DNA of 64,000 nt from positions 1-64,000 of the forward strand of contig DASVOE010000006.1 in assembly GCA_036383515.1 (NCBI GenBank), written 5' to 3'. A model generated the notes under the pieces. That model saw only the letters and a list, made by a program, of their open reading frames with translations, did not search any database and was not told the origin of the DNA. Position numbers and translations under genes: made by a program. Below are positions 1 to 7,755 of the stretch, one piece after another. This stretch comes from CADEDV01 sp036383515. GTDB lineage: Bacteria > Bacteroidota > Bacteroidia > Chitinophagales > Chitinophagaceae. The first letter of the stretch is position 1; each line of letters starts with the position of its first letter.

Positions 1-951
1 ACCCGGACCTGATGTAGTTGTTATACCTAATGAACCGCCATACGCCGCACCAATGGCTGAGGTAATAGCAGCGATCTCATCTTCGGCCTGGAAAGTTCTT
101 ATACCAAAATTTTTATACTTACTTAACTCATGTAAAATATCAGAAGCCGGTGTGATGGGATACGACCCGAGAAACAAAGGCAACCCGCTTTTTTGTGAAG
201 CGGCGATCAATCCAAATGTTACGGCCTGGTTGCCCATGATAGAACGGTACGTGCCGGGTATCATCTTTGCCTTCTCTACCTTATAGGTAGTAGTAAACGT
301 TTCCGTTGTATCGCCATAGTTATAACCCGCCTGCAGCACTTTTACATTGCTGTCAAAAATATCGGGCTTCTTTCCAAATTTTTCTTTCAGGAATCCAATG
401 GTGTTTTCCATGTCCCGATTATACATCCAGTACAAAAACCCGAGCACAAACATGTTCTTGGCCCTGTCCTTTTCTTTCATTCCCATGGTGAAATCCTTCA
501 GCGCCTCTCTTGTCATCTTGGTCACATCCATTTTGATGACCTCGTAATTATCAAGGCTGCCATTTTCCAGTGGATTTTCTCCATCGGGATAATTAGCAAG
601 GCGAAGATTCTTTCCGTCAAACCCATCCGTATTCACAATGATCTTTCCGCCTTTCTTCAATGCCGTCAGGTTTGTTTTTAAGGCAGCGGCATTCATAGCT
701 ACCAGCACATCGCAGGCATCGCCGGGGGTAAAGATCCGGTCGCTGGAGAAACGTAATTGGTATCCGCTAACACCGGGAAGGGTTCCGATCGGGGCCCTGA
801 TCTCTGCCGGGAAATCCGGGAAGGTAGAAAGATCAATACCAAGCATGGCGGTGTTATTGGTAAACTGGGTACCGGTCAATTGCATGCCATCGCCACTATC
901 ACCGGCGAATTTTATCACAACATCCTGTAGGGTTTCCTGCTTTCTCATCAT
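1..951 (-). CDS. korA: 2-oxoglutarate (2-oxoacid):ferredoxin oxidoreductase subunit alpha, 5' part
   Basis: The first 317 codons are open to the window edge, so the C-terminus lies outside. The protein starts with the gamma-type domain (GDSGDGMQLTG at about residues 16-26) and continues into the pyrimidine-binding alpha domain (MGNQAVTFGLIAA, then YPITPASDI and QAEDEIAAI from about residue 240). This gamma-alpha fusion order is known for KorA/OorA-type subunits, which with a KorB subunit bind thiamine diphosphate and make succinyl-CoA using ferredoxin in the TCA cycle. The start is either of two adjacent ATG codons (951 or 948). korB would be expected downstream, beyond the left edge. Family assignment is firm; the exact 2-oxoacid is inferred. 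Confidence 0.9.
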   Translation of the reverse strand, partial: MMRKQETLQDVVIKFAGDSGDGMQLTGTQFTNNTAMLGIDLSTFPDFPAEIRAPIGTLPGVSGYQLRFSSDRIFTPGDACDVLVAMNAAALKTNLTALKKGGKIIVNTDGFDGKNLRLANYPDGENPLENGSLDNYEVIKMDVTKMTREALKDFTMGMKEKDRAKNMFVLGFLYWMYNRDMENTIGFLKEKFGKKPDIFDSNVKVLQAGYNYGDTTETFTTTYKVEKAKMIPGTYRSIMGNQAVTFGLIAASQKSGLPLFLGSYPITPASDILHELSKYKNFGIRTFQAEDEIAAITSAIGAAYGGSLGITTTSGPG

Positions 952-1248
952 CCTTAAAATTATTCTGCGAATGTAAAACAAGTTCTTATTGAAACCGGGG
1001 TGAATCTTTTCGATTTTGAGAATGTTTTGGAGGAATAATGGGCTTTTTTTATTAGCCGGGCGCTGTGTTATTATGATCGTTCGTTGGGGTAGGCAGGTTC
1101 GCTGCTGAACAACTACTGGATCAACTTGCTTTAAAAGGGTGGCAAACTGTATTTGTTTCAAAACAATTGAAATGACGAAGAATAAAAGTTTGGAAATCAA
1201 TAGTCGTTTTTCTTGAGTGGATGAGATAGTGGTGTAAATTTATGTGCT
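952..1248. other. Intergenic stretch, 297 bases
   Basis: This lies between the divergent korA and the first small plus-strand gene. Around 1100-1170 a short open stretch in one plus frame (AAEQLLDQLALKGWQ and onwards, ending in TGA) looks protein-like but has a stop shortly upstream and no start, so it may be a gene remnant. No RNA gene or clear promoter was seen. Confidence 0.5.
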
Positions 1249-1755
1249 ATGCGCCAACTCATGAGAGCTCAAATTTTAAGGTATCTATTGATATTTCTTT
1301 TTTCTTGTAGTAGCAGTACGAATGACAACGAAGACAAAATTTTATCTAAACAGAAAATCGTAAAGAGCTTAGGTTCAAATTCAGCGTATCAAATTTCAGT
1401 TTGGGAGAACTATAGTATTGAAGAAAGAAATGGTCCTGATTTTACAGTCTATTATCTATATCCCGCCGACACGACAAAAGAATTATTTGGCAACGGAGGA
1501 ATTTATTTTGGCGGACATCCACAACGTATACAACCAGACGGAGACAAAAAACTTATTAAGGATAGCTTAATAGTCGGGAATTTCTTAGGCAAAAAAGTAG
1601 ATTGGATAATATTTGACTATGGAAGCAGCATATCTGCTGAGACAATTTTAGAAATGGGAGACTATGAGAAAATTTCAGCGTTTGCTTATGGACACGGTTA
1701 TTCAGACATTGACTCATTAATAAGTGTATTGGAATCATTAAAACGCAAAGAATAG
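1249..1755 (+). CDS. Putative small lipoprotein
   Basis: The 168-residue product has a hydrophobic N-terminus followed by a cysteine in a lipobox-like context (LIFLFSCSS, Cys near residue 20), so it is probably exported and lipidated. The mature part is polar and has no family I recognise. Two starts are possible, ATG 1249 or ATG 1261; the second gives a more usual signal peptide beginning MRAQILRYLL. It is the first of a series of unrelated single genes on the plus strand that are separated by hairpin-rich spacers, and base composition is more AT-rich than the metabolic genes to the right. Confidence 0.55.
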   Translation: MRQLMRAQILRYLLIFLFSCSSSTNDNEDKILSKQKIVKSLGSNSAYQISVWENYSIEERNGPDFTVYYLYPADTTKELFGNGGIYFGGHPQRIQPDGDKKLIKDSLIVGNFLGKKVDWIIFDYGSSISAETILEMGDYEKISAFAYGHGYSDIDSLISVLESLKRKE

Positions 1756-1780
1756 AATCGACCTATAATAATCGCATTTG

Positions 1781-1863
1781 TGCTATTGGGCTGACGAATA
1801 GCATCTTTCATCGTTCGGCTTGTCTCGTCCTGAAATAAGCTGTGATTGGGGCGGGACAAGCAA
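1781..1863. repeat. Hairpin pair in the first cassette spacer
   Basis: TGCTATT (1781-1787) faces AATAGCA (1797-1803), and GCTTGTC at about 1818-1824 faces GACAAGC at about 1855-1861 with near-matching bases inside. They lie downstream of the first lipoprotein gene and upstream of the attC-like fold at 1901-1974. Confidence 0.5.
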
Positions 1864-1900
1864 CAGTCAACTTTAGTTTTTAACTTCATCAAAATATTTT

Positions 1901-1974
1901 CAATCAGCAGCAGTTGTAGGCAGATGGAATACTGATTCCACGCCTGCACAAAGCCCTGATCGTTGTGTACAATC
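1901..1974 (+). repeat. attC-like junction A
   Basis: The stretch folds on itself: CAATCAG near 1901 faces CTGATCG near 1956, TTGT-AGGC faces GCCTGCACAA, and TGGAA faces TTCCA around a 6-base loop. It ends in CG|TTGTGTACAATC (1961-1974). The reverse complement of those last bases recurs, with one change, just after the following gene (TTGCACACAAC, 2774-2784). This is the layout of an integron attC site whose last bases belong to the next cassette. Comparison with known attC models is inference. Confidence 0.5.
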
Positions 1975-1997
1975 ATACTCGAACACCCTGATTATTT

Positions 1998-2771
1998 ATG
2001 TGGCCATTCAAGAAAAAGACTCCAGTTACAAAGATCAATCCTGTAAAGTTTAAATCTGTTTTGTGCATACCTGGACATTGGACAAGCGACCAAGAAGTTA
2101 AACTTTCCATCGTACGGTCGAACAATGGTGAATATATCGCAGCAGGTGGTGTTTTAATGAATGCTAAGAATCAGTGTCATTTCACTTTTGAAGTATGTAA
2201 ACGAGACGACAGAATGAGACAGTCATTTGCCGTTGCAGGACGAGTAACAGGAGTAACAGAAAACTTTCTTAACGAAATTGAGAACCACAATTTAGTCGTA
2301 TATATTTCTGTTCCTAGCGGAAGCCTGTTTGAAGCAGAACATATAGCCTTTGCTGGAGCGGCAGTTCTTAAAGCTGGTGGGATAGGAATTAAAGTAGAGA
2401 CAGCAGGGAAAGCATTTGAAAAAGAAACATGGGTTGACTTAACTAATAATTTTCAAGAGTCAAATTTGTATGAAATGTTTGTCATAGACTCTTTGTATCA
2501 AAAGGACGGCACTACCTTTTCCTGTGGTATGCAGAACTTAGGTCTGAAGGACACAATTGTTTCTGGTCTTCCTTTTCAGGGAGCAGTTGACCTAATCAGG
2601 ATATTCGGTTATTACCAATTGGTAGACAAACCTGTTATCTTTCCTAGTCAGACTTTTACTCCGACACCTGATTCACCTCTTTATAGAATCACTGAAGAAA
2701 CTAATCCTCCCTACAAAGGTGAAGAGTTACTTGGAAATCCATTTGGCATGTGGAGACTTACTAAGGAATAA
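1998..2771 (+). CDS. DUF4261-like protein
   Basis: 257 residues, no signal peptide or membrane segment. The C-terminal half has an MFVIDSLY..G..FSCGMQNLGLKD pattern and a later GYYQLVDKPV stretch that I associate with DUF4261 proteins, a family of unknown function; the N-terminal half (SVLCIPGHW) fits the same family. The match is from memory of the family pattern, so it is moderate. The gene stands alone between junctions A and B and its flanks carry complementary end sequences, so it looks like the content of one mobile cassette. Confidence 0.6.
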   Translation: MWPFKKKTPVTKINPVKFKSVLCIPGHWTSDQEVKLSIVRSNNGEYIAAGGVLMNAKNQCHFTFEVCKRDDRMRQSFAVAGRVTGVTENFLNEIENHNLVVYISVPSGSLFEAEHIAFAGAAVLKAGGIGIKVETAGKAFEKETWVDLTNNFQESNLYEMFVIDSLYQKDGTTFSCGMQNLGLKDTIVSGLPFQGAVDLIRIFGYYQLVDKPVIFPSQTFTPTPDSPLYRITEETNPPYKGEELLGNPFGMWRLTKE

Positions 2772-2978
2772 GGTTGCACACAACATGAATTTTTCTGCTA
2801 TGCTGGCCTCAGAACATATCCTTATCGACATATTGCTATTCGGCTGCAGTCCCAGCTGAAAGAACATAACCGAGCTTTGGAATATAATCTCAGCTTTCTA
2901 TCTTTACCTAGCGACAATTCCGGGCTGAAGTAACACAGAATATCAGCACAGCAGAAAACCCTAACGTTGGCGGTCAGC
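2771..2978 (+). repeat. attC-like junction B
   Basis: A long imperfect hairpin spans this spacer. The left arm TTTTTCTGCTATGCTGG (from 2790) pairs with the right arm CAGCACAGCAGAAAA (2944-2958), one base bulged. The outer part is CACACAAC|ATG on the left and CCTAACG|TTGG on the right. Inside lies the motif block shared with junctions C, D and E (TATCTTTAC, GGGCTGA, AACAC.GAATATC). The bases after the right core (TTGGCGGTCAGC, 2967-2978) are complementary to the end of the next gene (GCTGCCAAC, 3622-3630). Confidence 0.55.
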
Positions 2979-3000
2979 TTAAACAACATCCTACACGACT

Positions 3001-3663
3001 TTGAAAATTAAAGGGCTAATCATAACGACGCTTGTCTTCTTTCTCTTAGTAAATACATCATATTACTGGGAGGGAAAACTCGGGCTGTTCGCAGTCCCTG
3101 CCTTTTTATTACTGGCAACAGTTTACTTGGGACTTACTATTGCCTTGTTACGACAATTATATTTGACATTTAAAGAAAGATTTGTGCAAAGGAGGAGATT
3201 TATAGTAATTGTCTTGCTGACGACTGTATTATTATCGACATTATTCAAGCCAATGGGAATAATTGACTTTGACAGACTCGAAGGAAACGACGTTTTGGTT
3301 GCAGAACGTGAGGGTGCAGCAAACTGCTTAACAACCTTAAAATTTAAGGACGACTTTACATTTAGAGAAAGAATTGGCTGCTTTGGTGTGACGGAAATAA
3401 AAGGGACTTTCAGAGTTGTTCAGGACACAATTTACTTTGACAATGTCGTGCTTGGTAGACATGAAAATGAATTTTACAAGTTTGCAGTTATTAAACCGAC
3501 AAAATTTGACAATAGCAAGATACTTGGCAACCTAATAAGATATAAGAATACCAGCGATACAGTCGGACACGAACTTTGGATTACAAAAAATGAACTAAAG
3601 AAACTAACCGACAAAAGCCGAGCTGCCAACATGAGGTTTTCTGCTATGCTGGCTAAAAAATAA
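3001..3663 (+). CDS. Small membrane protein of unknown function
   Basis: 220 residues starting at TTG; no in-frame ATG lies near the beginning, and a TTG start gives a sensible MKIKGLIITTLVFFLL membrane segment. Three hydrophobic segments fall in the first 85 residues, followed by a soluble C-terminal domain of about 130 residues that is not recognised (FRVVQDTIYFDN resembles a small beta-rich domain). The last codons (AANMRFSAMLAKK) are read out of the left arm of junction C, so the C-terminus is partly encoded by the spacer repeat. One gene per cassette is the simplest reading. Confidence 0.6.
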   Translation: MKIKGLIITTLVFFLLVNTSYYWEGKLGLFAVPAFLLLATVYLGLTIALLRQLYLTFKERFVQRRRFIVIVLLTTVLLSTLFKPMGIIDFDRLEGNDVLVAEREGAANCLTTLKFKDDFTFRERIGCFGVTEIKGTFRVVQDTIYFDNVVLGRHENEFYKFAVIKPTKFDNSKILGNLIRYKNTSDTVGHELWITKNELKKLTDKSRAANMRFSAMLAKK

Positions 3664-3756
3664 GTCCTCATCTACATATCGCTTATTAGCTGCAGTCCGG
3701 GCTGAACGAATAACGCCGAGCAACAGAATATAACATCAACTGCATAACATTGAGAT
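3621..3756 (+). repeat. attC-like junction C
   Basis: The left arm has TTTTCTGCTATGCTGGC (3637-3653), identical over 17 bases to junction B. It faces GCCGAGCAACAGAA (3715-3728) as an imperfect complement. CTGCAGTCCGGGCTGAA in the middle is also shared with B. The right end AACA|TTGAGATA (about 3746-3757) is complementary to TATCCAAT (4445-4452) after the next gene. The left arm overlaps the end of the preceding coding sequence. Confidence 0.5.
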
Positions 3757-3759
3757 AAT

Positions 3760-4374
3760 ATGCTAACTAAAATTGACAGGCAAGATACTATTAAGAAGTT
3801 TCCAAAGCTCCCGTTGCGGCATTACCACCCGAAGGAAGATGAATTTGTTTATGCCTTTCCAAAGACCTTTTCTGGTTATGTTTTGACTCTTCCTTCCAAA
3901 TCTTTCAAAGGGCATGTTAACATGTTGAGCATACAGATAACAGATTTAACAAAACATCTAAGGGCTGACAAACTAATATTTCTCGGCGACATAGATATTC
4001 CTTGGCTTCAACAAAATCATGATTTTAAACAGGCAAAAGAAGGTTTGCAATATCTAGCAAGTAAAAAAGTAGGAAAGAAATTTAATGGTGCTGTACAGGT
4101 GGACACATCCGAACTGCCAACTTTTATAAAACATCTTGTTTGGTTAGTGCGAACTAATGCTGTTCTTCCGTATGTGCATTTTATTGACCCTAAACAGAAT
4201 ATCATCGGAACTATTTGTCAATATGGAAACATACACATTTGGACAGTAAACAGACGAGCAGACAAGCAGCTAAAAGAAGCAGTTTCAGAAACATTGTTTG
4301 GGTACCTAACAGAGAATTGTTACAACAGATTTTCAAAAAAAAGCGCTATAAAAGGCAGGCAAATTACAATTTAG
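3760..4374 (+). CDS. Hypothetical protein, possible 3' frameshift
   Basis: 204 residues, soluble, no signal peptide, and no family recognised. It contains patches such as KLIFLGDIDIPWLQQ and LPYVHFIDPKQNIIGTICQYGN. The reading frame passes a run of eight A at 4335-4342 and stops 11 codons later. One extra base in that run would join it to an open frame that continues to 4454 (ending GYILSDISN), adding about 35 residues and taking the gene up to the left arm of junction D, as in the neighbouring cassette. This could be a real mutation, programmed slippage or a sequencing error. Confidence 0.55.
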   Translation: MLTKIDRQDTIKKFPKLPLRHYHPKEDEFVYAFPKTFSGYVLTLPSKSFKGHVNMLSIQITDLTKHLRADKLIFLGDIDIPWLQQNHDFKQAKEGLQYLASKKVGKKFNGAVQVDTSELPTFIKHLVWLVRTNAVLPYVHFIDPKQNIIGTICQYGNIHIWTVNRRADKQLKEAVSETLFGYLTENCYNRFSKKSAIKGRQITI

Positions 4375-4442
4375 CAAAGAAGCTCAAGCAGCCAACAAGG
4401 GATTTGGTGATATGGCGGCTTAACGGATATATCCTCAGCGAC

Positions 4443-4568
4443 ATATCCAATTGACGAAGAAAACCCATCTTTAGAATATATTATCATCTTCATATCTTTA
4501 CTCAGCATCAGTCCAAGTCCAGGCTTACGTAACACGGAATATCGCAATTTTAAAATCATACAAGACGA
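4443..4568 (+). repeat. attC-like junction D
   Basis: It starts with ATATCCAATTGACG and contains TATCTTTACTCAGCA (4493-4507) and AACACGGAATATCGC (4531-4545), both identical to junction E. The right end core is not clear: ACG is followed directly by AATGCTACAGCC, the start of the next gene. Its arms pair less well than in B and C, so this copy may be decayed. Confidence 0.45.
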
Positions 4569-5159
4569 ATGCTACAGCCGTTTAAAGTAATGCGACTTCT
4601 TTCATTTTCGTTACTTGTCATTATTACGACAGAATTTGCCTCATGCCAAACAAAGCCATTAAAGATTTTGTTCGAGATAACCCAATTAGATACGGCAACA
4701 GGCTTAGAGAAAACGAAGATTTACAAGCTCATAAAACAGGCGGAAAACGCTGACTTTGACTACCCCAAACTTGATGACATAACAGCAGCTATTACAGACA
4801 CCCTCACCTTAAGGAATGTTATGCCCATCTTTGAGCCTGTCAATGGACAATACAACTACTACCAATTCATTGCAACCTTTAAAGGCAAGGGATATAACGG
4901 TGACCAACTGCCAAAAATTGAAGATTTTCACGACATACTAATCATCAAAACTAAAAATGACGGTGAGGTTGTTGACGCATACCAATACACATTGGAATGG
5001 TCAGAGGTTCCGTTGCAATATGATCTGTACAAAAGTTCAGTGAAAGGCATAGTTCTTGCGAACAATCTTGATATTTTAAAATTACGGTTCGTGAAGACTT
5101 ATGGCGGAAGTGAAGACAATCAAATGCTCAAAGAAAACGGGAACATAAAATTAAAGTGA
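4569..5159 (+). CDS. Putative lipoprotein of unknown function
   Basis: 196 residues from ATG 4569. A hydrophobic stretch ends in EFASC, a plausible lipobox, so the product is probably a lipoprotein. The mature part has no recognised domain. ATG 4590 (MRLLSFSLLV) would give a shorter, more usual signal peptide, and the upstream part (MLQPF) may be a shared leader: the 17 bases at 4568-4584 recur at the start of the gene at 5306. It stands alone between junctions D and E. Confidence 0.55.
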   Translation: MLQPFKVMRLLSFSLLVIITTEFASCQTKPLKILFEITQLDTATGLEKTKIYKLIKQAENADFDYPKLDDITAAITDTLTLRNVMPIFEPVNGQYNYYQFIATFKGKGYNGDQLPKIEDFHDILIIKTKNDGEVVDAYQYTLEWSEVPLQYDLYKSSVKGIVLANNLDILKLRFVKTYGGSEDNQMLKENGNIKLK

Positions 5160-5163
5160 GAAA

Positions 5164-5303
5164 AACGTCAGGTAACATTGGTTTAGGTTAATTGGGGCTT
5201 GACGGAAAGACTCTCAGCTTCAGTATCTTTACTCAGCACCAGCCCGGCTGACGCAACACGGAATATCGCCACATCGCCAAGCGCTGGACGTTGTATGCCA
5301 TTC
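5164..5303 (+). repeat. attC-like junction E
   Basis: Outer arms AACGTC (5164-5169) and GACGTT (5287-5292) are exact complements, with TTGG facing CCAA just inside. The interior carries TATCTTTACTCAGCA and AACACGGAATATCGC as in junction D, and CAGCACCAGCCCGGCTG forms an inner stem. The bases after the core, TTGTATGCCATTC (5291-5303), are the complement, with two changes, of GAACGGCATACAG (5904-5916) at the end of the next gene. Confidence 0.55.
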
Positions 5304-5305
5304 TA

Positions 5306-5899
5306 ATGCTACAGCCGTTTAGCACAAAAACTATAACATTGCCCCACGACAGACATTATTATTCCAAGCTATTTATTTCCATAACTCTGTTCTTAGTTTC
5401 CGGGGGACTTTCAACCTATTTATATTATAACCTACAAGGCAAAGGCGGAGTTTATTTTCCTGGTATATTTTATACAAGTACAACAATTATAATTTTTTTG
5501 CTGACTAAAAGGGATTTTCAAATAAAGAATCTTTTGAAATATTACTTTTTAATGCTTCTCACTTATCTCGTTGTTTGGCTTTTGACAATGTTGAGTTCGT
5601 GGTTTGTAGTTTTCTGTGGACCTGTGACAGCTGGAGTTGGAGCTATTGCGACATTTATACTGACAGATAAATTCATTACGAAAATCAAGTACAATAAGAT
5701 TTATGTATTTATTGTTGGTGGACTTGCTTTTCTGTTGACAGACATCTTGTATTTTACCTTCAACAACATTTATGACAAACCCCCGATTGAATATATTTTC
5801 AAAGTTGAAATTGAGCCAGCAATGCTTTTCCTAGAGCTTTTTGCATTTTGGCATGTTTTAGTTGGGACAAAATTATTTTTGACACTATCCAAAGCTTGA
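5306..5899 (+). CDS. Small integral membrane protein of unknown function
   Basis: 197 residues with about five hydrophobic segments spread over the protein (for example ISITLFLVSG, YFLMLLTYLVVWLLTML, VFIVGGLAFLLTDI). ATG 5306 is preferred to the upstream TTG 5291, which lies inside the junction core. The first five residues (MLQPF) and 17 bases around the start are the same as in the gene at 4569, although the proteins are otherwise unrelated. No family is recognised. Its flanks carry complementary ends, so it looks like a complete cassette. Confidence 0.6.
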   Translation: MLQPFSTKTITLPHDRHYYSKLFISITLFLVSGGLSTYLYYNLQGKGGVYFPGIFYTSTTIIIFLLTKRDFQIKNLLKYYFLMLLTYLVVWLLTMLSSWFVVFCGPVTAGVGAIATFILTDKFITKIKYNKIYVFIVGGLAFLLTDILYFTFNNIYDKPPIEYIFKVEIEPAMLFLELFAFWHVLVGTKLFLTLSKA

Positions 5900-5903
5900 C
5901 CAA

Positions 5904-5916
5904 GAACGGCATACAG
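5904..5916 (+). repeat. Cassette end complementary to its start
   Basis: GAACGGCATACAG is the near-complement of the bases at 5291-5303. No attC-like body follows; a coding frame starts 14 bases later, so the spacer seems to have been lost here. Confidence 0.45.
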
Positions 5917-5929
5917 CGACGGTAATTTT

Positions 5930-6245
5930 ATGGAGACAACCTACATACAATTTGAAGTACCAAAAAACGAAAACCAAACTTCAGCAGACGGACTTTTAAA
6001 GAGGTCCCTTAAAAAAGTAATCAAATGTAAAGAGTTGGCTTGTTGAACTTGAAACTGATACAGGAATTCCACAAAGAGAAATCTGGCTTGACGATGAAGG
6101 GAACATAATTTTGAAAATGCCCTATAAAGACAATTATGGCTATTGGACAGACAATAGTTTACTTCTAGAGGATTTTAAAAAACATTTTCAAGTTAAAGAA
6201 ATAGACAAGATAACGTTTGAAACAAAATGGAATATTCCTTTGTAA
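5930..6245 (+). pseudogene. Frameshifted small protein gene
   Basis: The frame from ATG 5930 (METTYIQFEVPKNENQTSADGLLKRSLKK) ends at a TGA about 38 codons in. The sequence clearly continues in another frame from about 6035 (SWLVELETDTGIPQREIWLD, then DNYGYWTDNSLLLEDFKKHF) to TAA at 6243-6245. Joined, the product would be about 105 residues of a small soluble protein that I do not recognise. A one-base change near 6035 explains the break. A short frame of 30 codons (6245-6337) overlaps the stop as TAATG and could be a coupled partner or remnant. Confidence 0.55.
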
Positions 6246-6426
6246 TGGGACACGGCTTTGATTTTTTTATAACCACAATGCCTGACAGTAGAAAAGCAGA
6301 CTTTTATTTAGGCTGTTTTGACGATTCGGTTTTTTAAACTTAGGGAGATGATACCTAACCGCTGATAATGCATTTGCAAAATACAAACCGAACAAACCAC
6401 ACCAGGTACCATTCTATAACAACATT

Positions 6427-6621
6427 ATGCGGGCAATAACAACGACAATCATTTGTATTTTTTCTTTAGGAAAAATTTGTGGGCAGCACTCAGACAGTAG
6501 TTTGAAAATTTCCCATTTAAGGGGTGATTTTTATGTTTTTACAACATACAATTATTATAAAGGGAATCGAATACCAGCCAACGGAATGTATCTTTTTACG
6601 GATAACGGCATAGTTCTGTGA
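6427..6621 (+). pseudogene. 5' remnant of a class B1 metallo-beta-lactamase gene
   Basis: 64 codons: a signal peptide (MRAITTTIICIFSLGKICGQ) and then ISHLRGDFYVFTTYNYYKG..IPANGMYLFTDNGIVL. This matches the N-terminus of BlaB-like subclass B1 enzymes (KL.DN.YVYTTYN..NG....NA.YLVTD.G.V). It stops before the first zinc ligands (HxHxD), so it cannot be an active enzyme. One frame over, the next bases read DCPY, where B1 enzymes have DxPW, so a frameshift came first; after that the similarity is lost. The downstream frame to 6802 is not recognised. Confidence 0.6.
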
Positions 6622-6815
6622 CTGTCCCTACAAAAGCATCAATGATCCGAACGGGATTATCCCGGGCAATAAGATCATCCAAGCTGGTGAACTGCATTTG
6701 CCAACGGGAAGTGTCTTGTATGATTTTCATGTTCACTCAGACATAGCATCTCTTGTATGTGTTGCGCAGAATTGTTTATTTTTATTCAACAGCTGTGAAT
6801 AGTTTTTCACAGACT

Positions 6816-6834
6816 GACGTTGTATGTCACCCTT
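6816..6834 (+). other. Cassette-core-like sequence before the LytTR gene
   Basis: GACGTTGTATGTCACCCTT repeats the core plus start of the cassette at 5287-5303 (GACGTTGTATGCCATTC). It suggests that the array ends here. No complementary partner was found after the LytTR gene. Confidence 0.4.
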
Positions 6835-7755
6835 ATGAGTTTCATGATATTACTGGCAAAACCTTATCCGCTTCTTGAAGGAGCCCGAAATAAATTCACC
6901 ACTGCATTCGCTTTTGGGGCATTTGTCTTTTTGTTTCTCTATTTTTTTAAGCCTTTTGGAATCGGAACATTTACAGCTAAACAAATATTTTTTTATGCAT
7001 TAGGATTTGGTGGAGTCACTTTTGCAATCATGTTCATCAACCTGTTGATTCTGGATAGAATATTCCCATCCTTTTTCAGGGAAGAAAATTGGACCGTAGG
7101 CAGGGAAATATTCATTACACTTATTCATATTGCCTTCATTGGTTTGGGAAATTATCTTTTTTCTGCAATGCTTTCTATTACTGATGCTTCTTTTGATAGG
7201 TTACTATATTTTGAATTTATATCTATATGCATAGGTGTGTTCCCTATTGTGGTGTGGACATTGATTAAAGAAAACAGGCTGCTGAAACAAAGCAAGGAGG
7301 AAGCGAAAACCTTTGACCCCCTGTTACATCCGGAAAAACAAATTACAACTGTAGAAACAAGGCCTGAAGAAACGCAACCAGGGGGGCGCACGACAATACC
7401 TTCCATAACCTTTACATCTGAAAGCGAAACGGCCACCATAAAAGCTGTACCCGAACAGGTATTTTTTATTTCATCAGCAGATAATTATATAAAAATTTAT
7501 TTATCAGAGGGAAATGCGATTATAACGAAACTGCTCAGAAGTTCTCTAAAAAAAACAGAAAACGATTTGAAGAACCATCCGCAATTCTATCGCTGCCACA
7601 GAGCCTATATCGTAAACCTTCAGAAAGTGGCATCTGTAACTGGTAATGCCCGTGGCCTGAAACTTACTCTTGAAAATTGCCCGGAAGAAGTGCCAGTGTC
7701 CCGTTCAGTTAATGATGAGATAAAATTGAAACTCGGACAAAGACATTCCTGTTAA
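6835..7755 (+). CDS. LytTR-family transcriptional regulator with membrane N-terminus
   Basis: The N-terminal half (to about residue 150) has four hydrophobic segments (for example AFAFGAFVFLFLYFF and IFFYALGFGGVTFAIMF). A linker follows, then a C-terminal LytTR DNA-binding domain of about 100 residues (VFFISSADNYIKIYL, LLRSSLKKTE, FYRCHRAYIVNLQKV, LTLENCPEEVPVSRS). Such one-piece membrane LytTR regulators are common in Bacteroidota and bind direct repeats in promoters; the signal sensed here is unknown. ATG 6835 is chosen; an upstream TTG at 6820 lies within the cassette-like core. No histidine kinase gene is next to it. Confidence 0.85.
   Translation: MSFMILLAKPYPLLEGARNKFTTAFAFGAFVFLFLYFFKPFGIGTFTAKQIFFYALGFGGVTFAIMFINLLILDRIFPSFFREENWTVGREIFITLIHIAFIGLGNYLFSAMLSITDASFDRLLYFEFISICIGVFPIVVWTLIKENRLLKQSKEEAKTFDPLLHPEKQITTVETRPEETQPGGRTTIPSITFTSESETATIKAVPEQVFFISSADNYIKIYLSEGNAIITKLLRSSLKKTENDLKNHPQFYRCHRAYIVNLQKVASVTGNARGLKLTLENCPEEVPVSRSVNDEIKLKLGQRHSC

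Noticed and set aside
4215..4454. A separate 79-codon gene overlapping the gene at 3760-4374
   Set aside because: Its first half is a shadow of the longer gene in another frame. Only its last part could be real, as a frameshifted C-terminus, and is reported in that way.
1756..5303. CRISPR array
   Set aside because: The shared blocks are imperfect, of varying spacing and separated by protein genes; there are no regular spacers and no cas genes.
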